Shown here one piece after another: positions 29,808-38,349 of a stretch of DNA of 64,000 nucleotides. This DNA comes from Stutzerimonas stutzeri (GTDB taxonomy: Bacteria; Pseudomonadota; Gammaproteobacteria; Pseudomonadales; Pseudomonadaceae). The position numbers were made by a program, and so were the translations under genes. The first letter of the stretch is position 1. Every line of letters begins with the position of its first letter. The notes under the pieces are model-generated. The model worked only from the letters and a program-made list of their open reading frames with translations, was not told where the DNA came from and ran no database searches. Location: positions 62,001 to 126,000 of the forward strand of contig NZ_JYHV01000011.1 of assembly GCF_000952685.1 (NCBI RefSeq), given 5' to 3'.

Positions 29808-30398
29808 TCAGCATTCAGCATCCGACAGACGGCTCCGTCCGCGGCTGATATCGGCGAGCAGTTGCTGCAGCCCATCGCGTTGTGCACTCGGTAGTGCGAG
29901 GACCAGCTCAGCGCCTTGGGCATCGAAGGTTTCGCTTTCGATCAGTGCCTCGTGATCGCCCAGGCGGGCTTTGAGCAGCGCCAGTTCAGCAAAGCGGCAA
30001 TGGCAGCGGCAGCGAACCCTCACCACCAACGCCAATCGCTCGCCTGCTTGCAGGCATTTCGCCGCGGAGCCGCCATAGGCGCGTGCCAGCCCGCCGGTGC
30101 CGAGCTGAATCCCGCCGAACCAGCGCGTCACCACGACGACTACCTGATCGCAGCCCTGGCCTTCGATGGCCGTCAGCATGGGCCTGCCGGCCGTGCCGCC
30201 GGGTTCGCCATCGTCACTGAAACGGTACTGATTGCCGATTTTCCAGGCCCAGCAATTGTGCGTGGCGGTGCTGTCGCTGACTGTCTGGATGAACGCCTGC
30301 GCGTCCTCCGGTTGAGCGATCGGGGCAGCCCTGGCAAGGAAGCGACTCTTGCGAATCACTTCCTGGTAGTCGCAGGGCATGGCGAGGGTAAAAGGCAT
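29808..30398 (-). CDS. YigZ/IMPACT family protein
   Basis: A 196-residue protein of the IMPACT/YigZ family, related to the eukaryotic translation regulator IMPACT. The signature block is intact: HNCWAWKIG, FSDDGEPGGTAGRPML, VVVVTRWFGGIQLGTGGLARAYGG. The C-terminal ferredoxin-like DUF1949 segment is present. In bacteria the role is uncertain. I start at 30398 (MPFTLAMPCDYQEVIRKSRF) by family resemblance; an ATG at 30428 is possible. Confidence 0.85.
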   Translation of the reverse strand: MPFTLAMPCDYQEVIRKSRFLARAAPIAQPEDAQAFIQTVSDSTATHNCWAWKIGNQYRFSDDGEPGGTAGRPMLTAIEGQGCDQVVVVVTRWFGGIQLGTGGLARAYGGSAAKCLQAGERLALVVRVRCRCHCRFAELALLKARLGDHEALIESETFDAQGAELVLALPSAQRDGLQQLLADISRGRSRLSDAEC

Positions 30399-30727
30399 AG
30401 GCGCTAGGACAGCAGCAAAAGCGTGCATTGTAACGGGTCACCCGGCCCGGTGTGCCGCTCCCGATACCGCCCAGCCACTGACGTGAACTTCCGCGGATGA
30501 TGCGACACACAACTGTATGCGTCTGACTGTCGGTTCGAGACCAGACGCGACGAATTTCGTGGCTCGGTAGCGTGCGTCAGGCCCATCCGCCCGGTCAAGT
30601 GGCCAACCTTCTATCAGCGGAGGCGGCCGCAGATGGTCGGCGTTGCGCATCCCTGCTAACGAAAAAAGATCGGATACCAGAGGCGATCAAGGCCTGCGTT
30701 ATCTGCCACTTACGGGAGGATCATTTC
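30399..30727. other. Divergent gap between YigZ-family gene and copper-storage gene
   Basis: About 330 bases with no credible gene. GGGAGG near 30715 is the ribosome-binding site of the downstream gene. I looked for a CueR operator like those at copA and found no convincing one. Confidence 0.5.
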
Positions 30728-31057
30728 ATGCTCAATTCCACCTACCAATCCTGCATCCAGGCCTGCTCCAATTGCGCCGTTGCCTGCGAGATATGCGCCG
30801 CATCCTGCCTGCGCGAGGATGACGTGAAAATGATGGCGCGCTGCATCCAGCTGGACCGCGACTGTGCCGATCTCTGCGCGCTCGCCGCGGTGCTGATGAC
30901 CCGTGACAGCGGCCTGGCCAAGGAAATGTGCCGCATCTGCGCACAAGCCTGTCGTGAGTGCGCCGAGGAGTGCGGCAAACATCAGATGGATCATTGCCAG
31001 GCCTGCGCCGAGGCGTGTCGCAAGTGCGCTGATGAATGTGAAAAGATGGCCGCCTGA
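30728..31057 (+). CDS. Four-helix-bundle copper-storage protein (Csp3-like)
   Basis: A 109-residue protein with 19 cysteines, mostly spaced CxxxC or CxxC along amphipathic helices (for example CIQACSNCAVACEICAASC and CRICAQACRECAEEC). This is the pattern of Csp proteins, whose helical bundle is lined with Cys and stores many Cu(I) ions. There is no signal peptide or Tat motif, so it should be cytosolic, like Csp3. The start at 30728 follows GGGAGG. It is not adjacent to the cueR-copA module some 6.5 kb away. Confidence 0.9.
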   Translation: MLNSTYQSCIQACSNCAVACEICAASCLREDDVKMMARCIQLDRDCADLCALAAVLMTRDSGLAKEMCRICAQACRECAEECGKHQMDHCQACAEACRKCADECEKMAA

Positions 31058-31112
31058 TCGAAACCACGCTGTACCGTGGGGCCGTGCAGCTATGGCTGCC
31101 GGCCCTTTTATT

Positions 31113-31754
31113 TCAGGCTAGCCAGTCCAGTGTCAGGATCAGCCTGCGCTCCCCGGATCCAACCTGCGGTGAACGGTGAATGATTCCGGCGCCCTCGTTA
31201 CCCTGCCATTTCTCGCCTTTGAACAATGCGACCTCACCCGCCTGCAGTCGCTCGATGTCCCCTATGTCGGCGGGCTCGGCGCTCGGTTCGCCCAAGCGCT
31301 GGCGGAGCATGGCCTCTTCGCGGAGCCACTCGCTGCCGATCCCCGCATAGGTTGTGATCAGACGTAGCGGTACGTGATCCACGTGAAAACGCGGGCACAT
31401 CGCCTTATCCAGCACGCGCAGGCGCAGCCCGACGCGGCGTGCGTCTATCAGGCAGGCGAACGCGCTCGTCAGCCAGGCGACATCGGCGACAAACCCGGCG
31501 TGTCCGGCGATGTCCCGATAGGCCTCCGCCAGGGGAAGAGTCTGCAGGTTGTTTGCATCGGGTTCGAGCGTCAGCGATTCGGCCAGTGGCTGGCCCAGCG
31601 CCAACAGGGCCTGGGCGAAGTCTGCGACGGGCTGCGGCAACGGGCGCTGCCACACCGCCAGGTTGACGCCATCGCGCAACGCGTCGCCCAGCACCGCAGG
31701 CGTGCTGCCGAACACTTGCTGCGGGTACGGCCGGGCGAGAGAGGGCGCTAGCAT
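31113..31754 (-). CDS. DUF1826 family protein of the zinc-starvation operon
   Basis: A 213-residue cytosolic protein of the DUF1826 family, function unknown. Its ATG overlaps the zigA stop (ATGA at 31754), so the two are translationally coupled. It has an H-x-D triad-like segment (H124, D126, H127 in FHVDHVPLRLI) and a later His (H193 in GAGIIHRSP) followed by RRLILTLDW. That spacing recalls Fe(II)/2-oxoglutarate oxygenases or cupins, but this is my inference. Its place behind dksA2 and zigA ties it to low-zinc growth. Confidence 0.85.
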   Translation of the reverse strand: MLAPSLARPYPQQVFGSTPAVLGDALRDGVNLAVWQRPLPQPVADFAQALLALGQPLAESLTLEPDANNLQTLPLAEAYRDIAGHAGFVADVAWLTSAFACLIDARRVGLRLRVLDKAMCPRFHVDHVPLRLITTYAGIGSEWLREEAMLRQRLGEPSAEPADIGDIERLQAGEVALFKGEKWQGNEGAGIIHRSPQVGSGERRLILTLDWLA

Positions 31755-32956
31755 CAGGCGACTTCCTGCTGCCACGGGCCGAACGGATCCGGCATGCGCA
31801 TCCAGCGCTCCGGGCCGAGGTTCCATTCGAGTTCGCTTAGCAGGCACCCATCGAGCTCGGCGCGCAGCCGGTCGAAGTCGATGTTCTGGCCTATGAAGAC
31901 CAGTTCCTGGCGGCAGTCCCCGCTGTCCTCGTCCCATTTCAGGCGAATGGCGGCGCGCGCATCATTGTCGGTGGGCCACTGCGCTTCTGGTGTGAAGCGC
32001 CACCAGCGTCCGGCATATTCGTAACGCATCAGCCCGCCAGCCTGAGACCAGGCACCGGCGTCCTGCGGACGACTGGCCAGCCAGAAGTAGCCCTTGGAGC
32101 GCAGCAGGCGGCCATTGGTCCATTCGCGATTGAGGAAGTCGTGAAACCGCTGCGGATGGAAGGGCCGCCGCGCGAGGTAGGCGGTCGACGCGATGCCGTA
32201 CTCCTCGGTTTCCGGCACGTGCTCGCCGCGCATTTCCTTGAGCCAGCCGGGAGCAAGGGCGGCACGCTCGAAGTCGAAACGGCCGGTATCGAGGATGTGC
32301 GCCAGCGGTACGCGGCCCATGCTCATCGGCAGAATCTCGGCGTGGGTATTGAGACGACTGAGGATCGCCGTCAGCTCTGCGCGCTCGGCGCTGGATATCA
32401 GGTCGATCTTGCTGATGAGGATGACGTCGGCGAATTCGACCTGTTCGATCAGCAGGTCGGTAATCGAACGTTCGTCCTCTTCGCCGAGGGTTTCGCCACG
32501 GCTTGCCAGGCTCTCGGCAGCATGAAAGTCCTGTAGGAAATTCACGCCGTCGACTACCGTCACCATCGTGTCCAACCGCGCCAGATCCGCGAGACTCTGT
32601 CCCTCGTCGTCCCGGAAGGTGAAGGTTTCAGCCACCGGCAAGGGTTCGGAGATGCCGGTGGACTCGATCAGCAGATAGTCGAAACGGCCTTCGCGAGCCA
32701 GCTTGCCGACCTCCTCGAGCAGGTCTTCGCGCAACGTGCAGCAGATGCAGCCGTTGCTCATCTCCACGAGTTTTTCCTCGGCGCGGTTGAGGCTGACGTC
32801 GCGCTGGACCTCGCTGCCGTCAATGTTGATTTCGCTCATGTCATTGACGATGACCGCCACCCGGCGGCCTTCGCGATTCTTCAGGATGTGGTTGAGCAGG
32901 GTGCTCTTGCCGGCACCCAGAAAGCCGGACAGCACGGTGACAGGGAGGCGATTCAT
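31754..32956 (-). CDS. zigA: COG0523 zinc-responsive GTPase ZigA
   Basis: A 400-residue COG0523 (CobW/YciC) G3E GTPase, proposed to deliver zinc to client proteins in scarcity. Walker [10 protein letters not shown] is at residues 11-19, the metal-binding CxCC is at C70, C72 and C73 (NGCICCTL), the G-domain [10 protein letters not shown] and the specificity motif SKID follow. The C-terminal CobW_C domain is present. It lies 9 bases after dksA2 and overlaps the DUF1826 gene, so all three should form one Zur-controlled unit. Confidence 0.94.
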   Translation of the reverse strand: MNRLPVTVLSGFLGAGKSTLLNHILKNREGRRVAVIVNDMSEINIDGSEVQRDVSLNRAEEKLVEMSNGCICCTLREDLLEEVGKLAREGRFDYLLIESTGISEPLPVAETFTFRDDEGQSLADLARLDTMVTVVDGVNFLQDFHAAESLASRGETLGEEDERSITDLLIEQVEFADVILISKIDLISSAERAELTAILSRLNTHAEILPMSMGRVPLAHILDTGRFDFERAALAPGWLKEMRGEHVPETEEYGIASTAYLARRPFHPQRFHDFLNREWTNGRLLRSKGYFWLASRPQDAGAWSQAGGLMRYEYAGRWWRFTPEAQWPTDNDARAAIRLKWDEDSGDCRQELVFIGQNIDFDRLRAELDGCLLSELEWNLGPERWMRMPDPFGPWQQEVA

Positions 32957-32965
32957 GGTGATTTC

Positions 32966-33370
32966 TCAGGCGGTTCGTTGGTGTTTTTCGCGCTGTTCCT
33001 GGCGCTCTTTCGCTTCAATGCAGAGCGTGGTGGTGGGGCGTAGCAACAGCCGTTTCAGCCCGATGGGCTCGCCGGTTTCGGCGCACCAGCCGTATTCGCC
33101 GCGGGCGAGGCTGTCCAGCGAATCATCGATCTTGTCGAGCAGCTTCTTCTCCCGTTCCAGCAAGCGCAGCTGCCATTGGCGCTGCTCTTCGGCGGTGCCG
33201 ATATCGGACGGATCGCTGCTCGGCTCCTGCTCGCGTAGCGCCTGGAACTCCTCGGCGATACGCGCCTGCAGCTCGGCACGCTGGTGCAGCAGTAAGGAGC
33301 GGAAAAAGGCTTGCTGAGCCTCGTTCATATAGGCGTCGGCGGGTTGGGCGAGGAGTTCGGCTTCGGTCAT
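32966..33370 (-). CDS. dksA2: Zinc-independent DksA paralogue
   Basis: A 134-residue DksA-type RNA polymerase secondary-channel factor. The coiled coil occupies about residues 15-90, with acidic residues at the tip. The zinc finger of canonical DksA (four Cys) is reduced: C96, T99, C117, A120 (YGWCAETGEP; LCIEA). This is the P. aeruginosa DksA2 pattern, which works without zinc and substitutes for DksA in zinc starvation. The start is uncertain: ATG at 33370 or GTG at 33379; neither has a clear ribosome-binding site. Confidence 0.93.
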   Translation of the reverse strand: MTEAELLAQPADAYMNEAQQAFFRSLLLHQRAELQARIAEEFQALREQEPSSDPSDIGTAEEQRQWQLRLLEREKKLLDKIDDSLDSLARGEYGWCAETGEPIGLKRLLLRPTTTLCIEAKERQEQREKHQRTA

Positions 33371-33402
33371 GGGTGGCACGTGAATATCAAGATTTGATAA
33401 AA

Positions 33403-33415
33403 GTTATAACATAAC
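33403..33415 (-). promoter_or_regulatory. Zur box
   Basis: The dyad GTTATAACATAAC (half-sites GTTAT/ATAAC, 3-base centre) lies 33 bases upstream of dksA2. It matches the Zur box pattern of gammaproteobacteria. Zur with zinc should repress dksA2-zigA-DUF1826. Confidence 0.88.
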
Positions 33416-33651
33416 ATTACGGCGTTAGCCAATACGATCATCGAATGGCCGGTAAACAGCTTTCAACAGACGCTGTGCCTGACGAGGCGTAGGGAATCGA
33501 GGAGGGAGTTAGATGACGAGCAAAGAGCGGATCATCCAGCTTCTACAATGAATCGCGGCAGCGCCTGCGCTTACTGATAGCAAACAGGATTCAGCTGTGC
33601 CGAAGGCATACGCTGCGGATACGATCTACTGATTAGATGAAAGGAACGGTA

Positions 33652-34035
33652 ATGTTCGAAGTAAAGGCAACCCAACATGTTCTGGCAGTCAATGACCTGG
33701 AACGTACCGAGCAATATTTCCTCAACGAACTTGGTTTTTCACTTCGATTTCGCGTGGAGGGCTGGTCGTTCGTCAGCCTGGGTAGTTTTCACGTGATGTT
33801 GGGGCACTGTGGCGACCAACTGCCGGCCCGTGATACGCATGACCATGCCTACTTCGCCTATGTGAATTGTGAAGGCATCGACGATCTTTACCGCGACTAC
33901 CGGCAGCGCGACGTCATCGTTTTCCAACCCATATCCGACAAGCCGTGGGGAATGCGTGAGTTTGGCGTGGCCACACCAGAGGGGCACCGGATCGTGTTTG
34001 GCCAGGATATGCAAAGCGGTGGTTCTGTCCTGTAG
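33652..34035 (+). CDS. VOC-superfamily (glyoxalase/bleomycin-resistance-like) protein
   Basis: A 127-residue vicinal-oxygen-chelate fold protein: MFEVKATQHVLAVNDLERTEQYFLNELGF, a midpoint HDHAYFAYVNCEGIDDLY and the end WGMREFGVATPEGHRIVFGQD. The two betaalphabetabetabeta repeats are recognisable, and likely metal ligands include H and E residues in these segments. The substrate is unknown. The start at 33652 is set by AAAGGA seven bases upstream. Confidence 0.85.
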   Translation: MFEVKATQHVLAVNDLERTEQYFLNELGFSLRFRVEGWSFVSLGSFHVMLGHCGDQLPARDTHDHAYFAYVNCEGIDDLYRDYRQRDVIVFQPISDKPWGMREFGVATPEGHRIVFGQDMQSGGSVL

Positions 34036-34045
34036 ACGAGACGCC

Positions 34046-34527
34046 ATGAACGAGATGACTCGAATCCGCTTCTCCGAAATCGAACAGTTCGTGCCCGCGC
34101 GACCGGGTATCTATGAGATCCACAGCGTGGACGGGATACCTTTGAAAGTGGGTATCGGCGTCAATTTGCGAAAGCGGCTTATTCAGCATCGGAGGTCGCG
34201 GCAGAGCCGCCTGATTCTCAAGGCCGGCGGCGACTGGAGCAATCCGGCCGATGCTCGGAGCAGTCAGTCGATTCTGGCGAAGCATCTGTTTTCTGCCGGG
34301 AAATAGATGGATTCGATCTCACCTGTGAGGCCGGCCGGCAGGCGTTCCTCGAGCAGCGCTGCTACATCCTTTTTTGTCCCACTACGACGCGTGAGGAGGC
34401 GCACGAATTAGAACGGTTAGAGGTGAGCGGTGCTTTTCTGTTTACAGGACCGGTATACCCCAGCGATCTGGTGACGCTGCCCAACTGGGCTGCAGGCCTC
34501 CTTCAGGCCACCTGCCGCTTCCGATAA
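34046..34527 (+). pseudogene. Frameshifted GIY-YIG-like small protein
   Basis: The first frame (34046-34306, 86 aa) starts MNEMTRIRFSEIEQF and has the GIY-YIG-like core PGIYEIHS...LKVGIGVNLRKRLIQH, then stops after SILAKHLFSAGK. From about 34291 a different frame stays open to a stop at 34525-34527. It reads like the family's C-terminus (FDLTCEAGRQAFLEQRCYI; TTTREEAHELERLE). A one-base indel near 34285-34300 would join them. It is either a recent frameshift or a sequencing error in the T- or G-run. The combined tail overlaps the end of the convergent MFS gene. Confidence 0.75.
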
Positions 34528-35684
34528 GCCTCGCCGATCTGCACCAGCACAACCAAGGTCACGATCGGCAGAAGCCCGACGTTAACAGCGGACCAGCCCG
34601 CTCCTGCGATAAGCGCGCCAGAGGCGAAGGACATCACGGCCGCCACGCTGCCGTTGCTCAACTCCATCAGGCCCTGCGCCCGGGCCCGCTCTTCCGGCCT
34701 GTGGCCCTGGCCCAGTTGGGTGGTACCGGCGACCAGCATGAGGTTCCAGCCGATACCGAGCAGGCAGCTGCTGATCATGAAGTGCCAGTGGCTGAGGCCG
34801 AGCAGGGCGACGACTGCACTGGATATCAGCAAACCGCCACCGACGCACGCCACCAGCCGACTGCCCAGTCTGTCTACCAGCGGACCGGCGATGAATGCAG
34901 GCAGGAACATCCCGAGCATGTGCCACTGGATTACCTGGCTGCTGGCCTGAAGATCCATGCCTTCAGCGTGCATCGCCAATGGGGTCGCGTTCATGACCAG
35001 GATCATCAGACCATGGCCGGCTGCGGTAGTCAGTACGGCAGCTCTGACGGTGGGCCGTGTGAGCAACTCGCGCCATGAGACGGCCGCCGAGGCGACGGGC
35101 GAAGCAGTCGTTCCGCTACCAGGCTTCAAGCCAGCCAGGATGACGAATCCAATTGCGGCCAATGCGGCGATCAGCAAGTAGGCGCCGGCGAAGGGCGTCG
35201 TGACCAGCCCGCTTGCCGCAGTACCAAGTGCCGGCGCAATCAGGGCGGCAACCACGCCACCGCCGATTACGCAGGCGGTGGCCCGACCCTTGAACGCTTC
35301 CGCCACCGATTCCAGGGCGGCAAAGCGGTAATACATGGCCGAGGCCTGATAGGCCCCGATGGGCAGCGCACCGAGGCAGAGCAGGGTGAAGCTGTCGAGC
35401 CAGAGCGAAAGTGCGCTCAGCAGACCACCCAGTACGCCGGCCAGCGCGCCGAACAGGAAGCCGACCCTGCGACCACGGTGCTGCATGAGCCCGGCGATGG
35501 GTTGCAAGGCGAGCAGGCCGCCCAGCATCAGCAGGGCGAGTGGCAGAGTCGCCAGACCGGCAAAGGGGGCAAGTCGCAGGCCGACGATGGACGTGAGGAT
35601 GATGCCAATCATCGAGCAGGACCAGTACAGCGCCTGGGCGGCGAACAAGCGAAAAATCTGGGCGTTGCTGAATAAGAGGGGCAC
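34503..35684 (-). CDS. MFS transporter
   Basis: A 393-residue polytopic inner-membrane protein with about 12 hydrophobic segments. The family resembles YfcJ/YajR-like MFS carriers (FRLFAAQALYWSCSMIGIIL; QHRGRRVGFLFGA in the loop 2-3 position; SWRELLTRPTVRAAVLTTAA after the central loop). The substrate is unknown. The GTG start at 35684 has AAGGA upstream; the longer open frame to 36008 covers the end of the next regulator gene and is not coding. Confidence 0.85.
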   Translation of the reverse strand: MPLLFSNAQIFRLFAAQALYWSCSMIGIILTSIVGLRLAPFAGLATLPLALLMLGGLLALQPIAGLMQHRGRRVGFLFGALAGVLGGLLSALSLWLDSFTLLCLGALPIGAYQASAMYYRFAALESVAEAFKGRATACVIGGGVVAALIAPALGTAASGLVTTPFAGAYLLIAALAAIGFVILAGLKPGSGTTASPVASAAVSWRELLTRPTVRAAVLTTAAGHGLMILVMNATPLAMHAEGMDLQASSQVIQWHMLGMFLPAFIAGPLVDRLGSRLVACVGGGLLISSAVVALLGLSHWHFMISSCLLGIGWNLMLVAGTTQLGQGHRPEERARAQGLMELSNGSVAAVMSFASGALIAGAGWSAVNVGLLPIVTLVVLVQIGEAYRKRQVA

Positions 35685-35794
35685 GGGGTTCGTCCTTTGT
35701 CTGGAGATAAGCGGGGACAGCCACGCCTGGCTTGGCGCCGCGTGCGTGAGCAAACATGTGTTCGAAGCGGGTGATGCTCGGCTGGGGTTGCCGA

Positions 35795-36784
35795 TCAGCC
35801 GAAACGCTGGAAAAAGTCTCGAGGGCTCACCGACAAATGTTTCTGGAAGGTGCGCCTGAGGTTTTCCGGATGGCCGAAGCCGGTCAGCCGCGACACCGTC
35901 GCGATCGATGTTTCCGCGCTCAGCAACAGGCTCCGCGCGGCCTCCAGCCGTACGCGCTCGATATATTGTCCTGGCCCCATGCCCACTTCCTGACTGAACA
36001 GGCGGCACAGGGTGCGCGGGGTCATGTGCGCCTGTTCGGCCAAGGCTTCGATGGAAAGATCGTCACCCAGGTGACCAGGAATCCATTCGAGCAGCGCGGC
36101 GAGCCGTGCCACGGCGCCGGTTGGCGTGGCCAGCATGGGGCTGAACTGCGTCTGCCCGCCTGGCCTTCGCAAAAACATCACCAGCCGCTGAGCGACCGAG
36201 AGGGCCAAGGCGCGCCCCAGATCGGCCTCGACCAGGGCCAGCGCGAGGTCGATACCCGCGGTGACCCCGGCCGAACTGAACAGGTGGGCGGTCGCCGGAT
36301 CCTTCGGGTCATAGGTGTGCAGACGGTCGCCTTGTACGTCCACGGCTGAGTACTCGCCGAGCGCCTGCAAGTCGGCCCAGTGGGTGGTCGCCTTGCGCCC
36401 ATCGAAAAGCCCGGCTTCGGCCAGGACCAAGGCCCCGGAGCACACCGATCCCAGTCGTCGCACATGCGGTTCGGCGCGTCGCAGCCAGTCGAGCAATGGG
36501 CGATTGCGCAGCTGCGCTTTCACGCCATTGCCTCCCGGAATCAGCAGCGTGTCCAGCGTGGCCGGATCTATGCTGGACCAATCCATGTCGGCGACCAGCT
36601 TCAATCCTGCAGAGGTCGGGAAGGGGCCGGGCTGCTCGCCGATCAGCAGCAATTGGTAATGAGCCGGCAAGCCCTGGCGCTGGCGCTCGACATTGGCCGA
36701 GGCGAACACCTGCATCGGGCCGGTGACATCGAGGCTCATCACATCCGGGTAAACCAGGCAGGCAACGGTGCGAGTGGTGTCCAT
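35795..36784 (-). CDS. GlxA/FtrA-type AraC family regulator
   Basis: A 329-residue regulator with an N-terminal DJ-1/PfpI-like domain (ACLVYPDVMSLDVTGPMQVF; LGSVCSGALVLAEAGLFDG) and a C-terminal AraC domain (IEALAEQAHMTPRTLCRLF; VSRLTGFGHPENLRRTF). It retains the CSGA nucleophile-elbow Cys but is expected to sense, not catalyse. The start at 36784 follows GAGGTG. It lies 110 bases upstream of the MFS gene on the same strand, which may be its target. Confidence 0.9.
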   Translation of the reverse strand: MDTTRTVACLVYPDVMSLDVTGPMQVFASANVERQRQGLPAHYQLLLIGEQPGPFPTSAGLKLVADMDWSSIDPATLDTLLIPGGNGVKAQLRNRPLLDWLRRAEPHVRRLGSVCSGALVLAEAGLFDGRKATTHWADLQALGEYSAVDVQGDRLHTYDPKDPATAHLFSSAGVTAGIDLALALVEADLGRALALSVAQRLVMFLRRPGGQTQFSPMLATPTGAVARLAALLEWIPGHLGDDLSIEALAEQAHMTPRTLCRLFSQEVGMGPGQYIERVRLEAARSLLLSAETSIATVSRLTGFGHPENLRRTFQKHLSVSPRDFFQRFG

Positions 36785-36935
36785 CGCGGCACCTCTACAG
36801 GGAAGGTGCTGGCAGTCTGCGATGGCGGCGTGTATGTCGCAATGACAAGGTTCACACGGATCTTGCCATTGCAATAATTTCAATGGCCTGGATTGTGACG
36901 GCGAGCCGGCTCGGCATGCTCTATACGCGGCGCTA

Positions 36936-37739
36936 TTACGTCTCGGTGGGCTGCGCGCGGAGACGGTACTGGCCGGGTGTCATGCCGACCACGGCTTTGA
37001 AATCGTGGATGAAGTGGGCCTGGTCGGCGTAGCCGCAGGCCAGTGCCGTCTCCAGTAGCGACTCACCGGCCCGAAGTTCGCGGCGGACCAGCGCCACGCG
37101 CTGGATGCGGCTGAACTGTTTCGGCGTCAGCCCGACCTGATGACGGAACAGGCGCTCCAGTTGTCGCTGGCCGAGCGGTACCGCCTGCATCAACTCGTTC
37201 AGGCGCGCGCGGCCCTGGCTGTCGGCGATCCGGGTGAGCAGTTGTTGTACCGGCGCTCGTGGGTCCTGCGCATCTTTCAGGCGCGCAAGCAGCTCGCGTT
37301 CGACCAATGCCTGCTGGGCGTCCAGATCCAGCTCGGCCAATGCATCGACCAGGCTGCTCAGCCGCAGATCGGACCAGTCATCGCCATGAAAGCCGGAGAG
37401 TTCGTCTAGTCCCACGCGGAAGAAAGCGGTGCCCATCCCGGGACGAAAACGCACGCCCATCAGGTTTACCCGAGCGGCCAACTGCAATCGGCTGCTGGCC
37501 AGCTGCGGACCGGCGATCAATGCGGCAGGCAAGTGAGCGACGCCGTTGACGATCAGCGGCTCGGCGAAGTTGAAGATCACGCCGCTGCCGCCATCCGGAT
37601 GCAGCAACTGTGCGTCGTAAACGGTTGCGGCATTGTCCTTCAGCCACCAGAAACGCTGCACATACGCGGCCAACGCCGGGCTCGGCGGTCGGGTGATGAA
37701 GCCCTGGATGCGTGGCAGGCGCTCGTGCAGTGAGGACAT
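36936..37739 (-). CDS. AraC-family regulator with DUF6597-like sensor domain
   Basis: A 267-residue AraC-type regulator. Its N-terminal beta-rich domain (QRFWWLKDNAATVYDAQLLH; FRPGMGTAFFRVGLDELSG) is of the kind called DUF6597. The C-terminal helix-turn-helix pair is LNELMQAVPLGQRQLERLFR and LETALACGYADQAHFIHDF. It is divergent from the carboxymuconolactone-decarboxylase-like gene (93-base gap), which is its likely target. Confidence 0.88.
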   Translation of the reverse strand: MSSLHERLPRIQGFITRPPSPALAAYVQRFWWLKDNAATVYDAQLLHPDGGSGVIFNFAEPLIVNGVAHLPAALIAGPQLASSRLQLAARVNLMGVRFRPGMGTAFFRVGLDELSGFHGDDWSDLRLSSLVDALAELDLDAQQALVERELLARLKDAQDPRAPVQQLLTRIADSQGRARLNELMQAVPLGQRQLERLFRHQVGLTPKQFSRIQRVALVRRELRAGESLLETALACGYADQAHFIHDFKAVVGMTPGQYRLRAQPTET

Positions 37740-37832
37740 GGCAATCCCGCATTCGAAGATGTCGAAATTCTACAATAGCGCGCCTCCGCGGCTGCGTAGG
37801 CTACGCCCATATTCAATCCGAGGAGAAACATC

Positions 37833-38291
37833 ATGCGTATGAACTACCAAGCAGCCGCTCCCGAAGCCGTCAAGGCGATGATCGGGCTGGAAACCTACCT
37901 GGCCCGCCAGAGCCGCAGCGAAGACGGCGTCGACAAACCATTGATGGAACTGGTGAAGATCCGCGTTTCGCAGATCAACCGCTGCGCCTTTTGCATCGAT
38001 ATGCATACCAAGGATGCCCGCGCCCACGGCGAAACCGAGCAGCGCATCTATGCACTGAGCGCCTGGCGCGAAACGCCCTTCTTCACTGATCGCGAGCGCG
38101 CCGCGCTGGCTTGGGCCGAGGCCAATACGCTGTTGCCAAACGGTGTCGAGCAATCCTTGTTCGATGAAGTGCGCCAACACTTCTCCGAAGCGCAGCTGAC
38201 CAATCTCACACTGGCCATCGCGACCATCAACGCGTGGAATCGATTCGGAGTTTCCTTCGCGCCGGTGCCGGGCAGTTACCAGCCGGCGTAA
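37833..38291 (+). CDS. Carboxymuconolactone decarboxylase (AhpD-like) family protein
   Basis: A 152-residue all-helical CMD/AhpD-like protein with the redox motif CAFC and a following His (RCAFCIDMHTKDARAHG). This is the YnjA/AhpD peroxidase-associated subgroup, so thiol-dependent peroxide or alkylating-agent detoxification is more likely than decarboxylation. AGGAG lies seven bases before ATG 37833. It is probably controlled by the divergent AraC regulator. Confidence 0.88.
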   Translation: MRMNYQAAAPEAVKAMIGLETYLARQSRSEDGVDKPLMELVKIRVSQINRCAFCIDMHTKDARAHGETEQRIYALSAWRETPFFTDRERAALAWAEANTLLPNGVEQSLFDEVRQHFSEAQLTNLTLAIATINAWNRFGVSFAPVPGSYQPA

Positions 38292-38349
38292 GCGCGATTC
38301 GGTTGACCTCGTGCGACGCCCCTGGCTTGGCTCCCGGGGCGTTCGCCGC

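Noticed and set aside
30605..30640. Possible CueR operator (ACCTTC...) upstream of the copper-storage gene.
   Set aside because: The matching AAGGT half-site is absent at the required distance and no 19-base-spaced promoter is visible.
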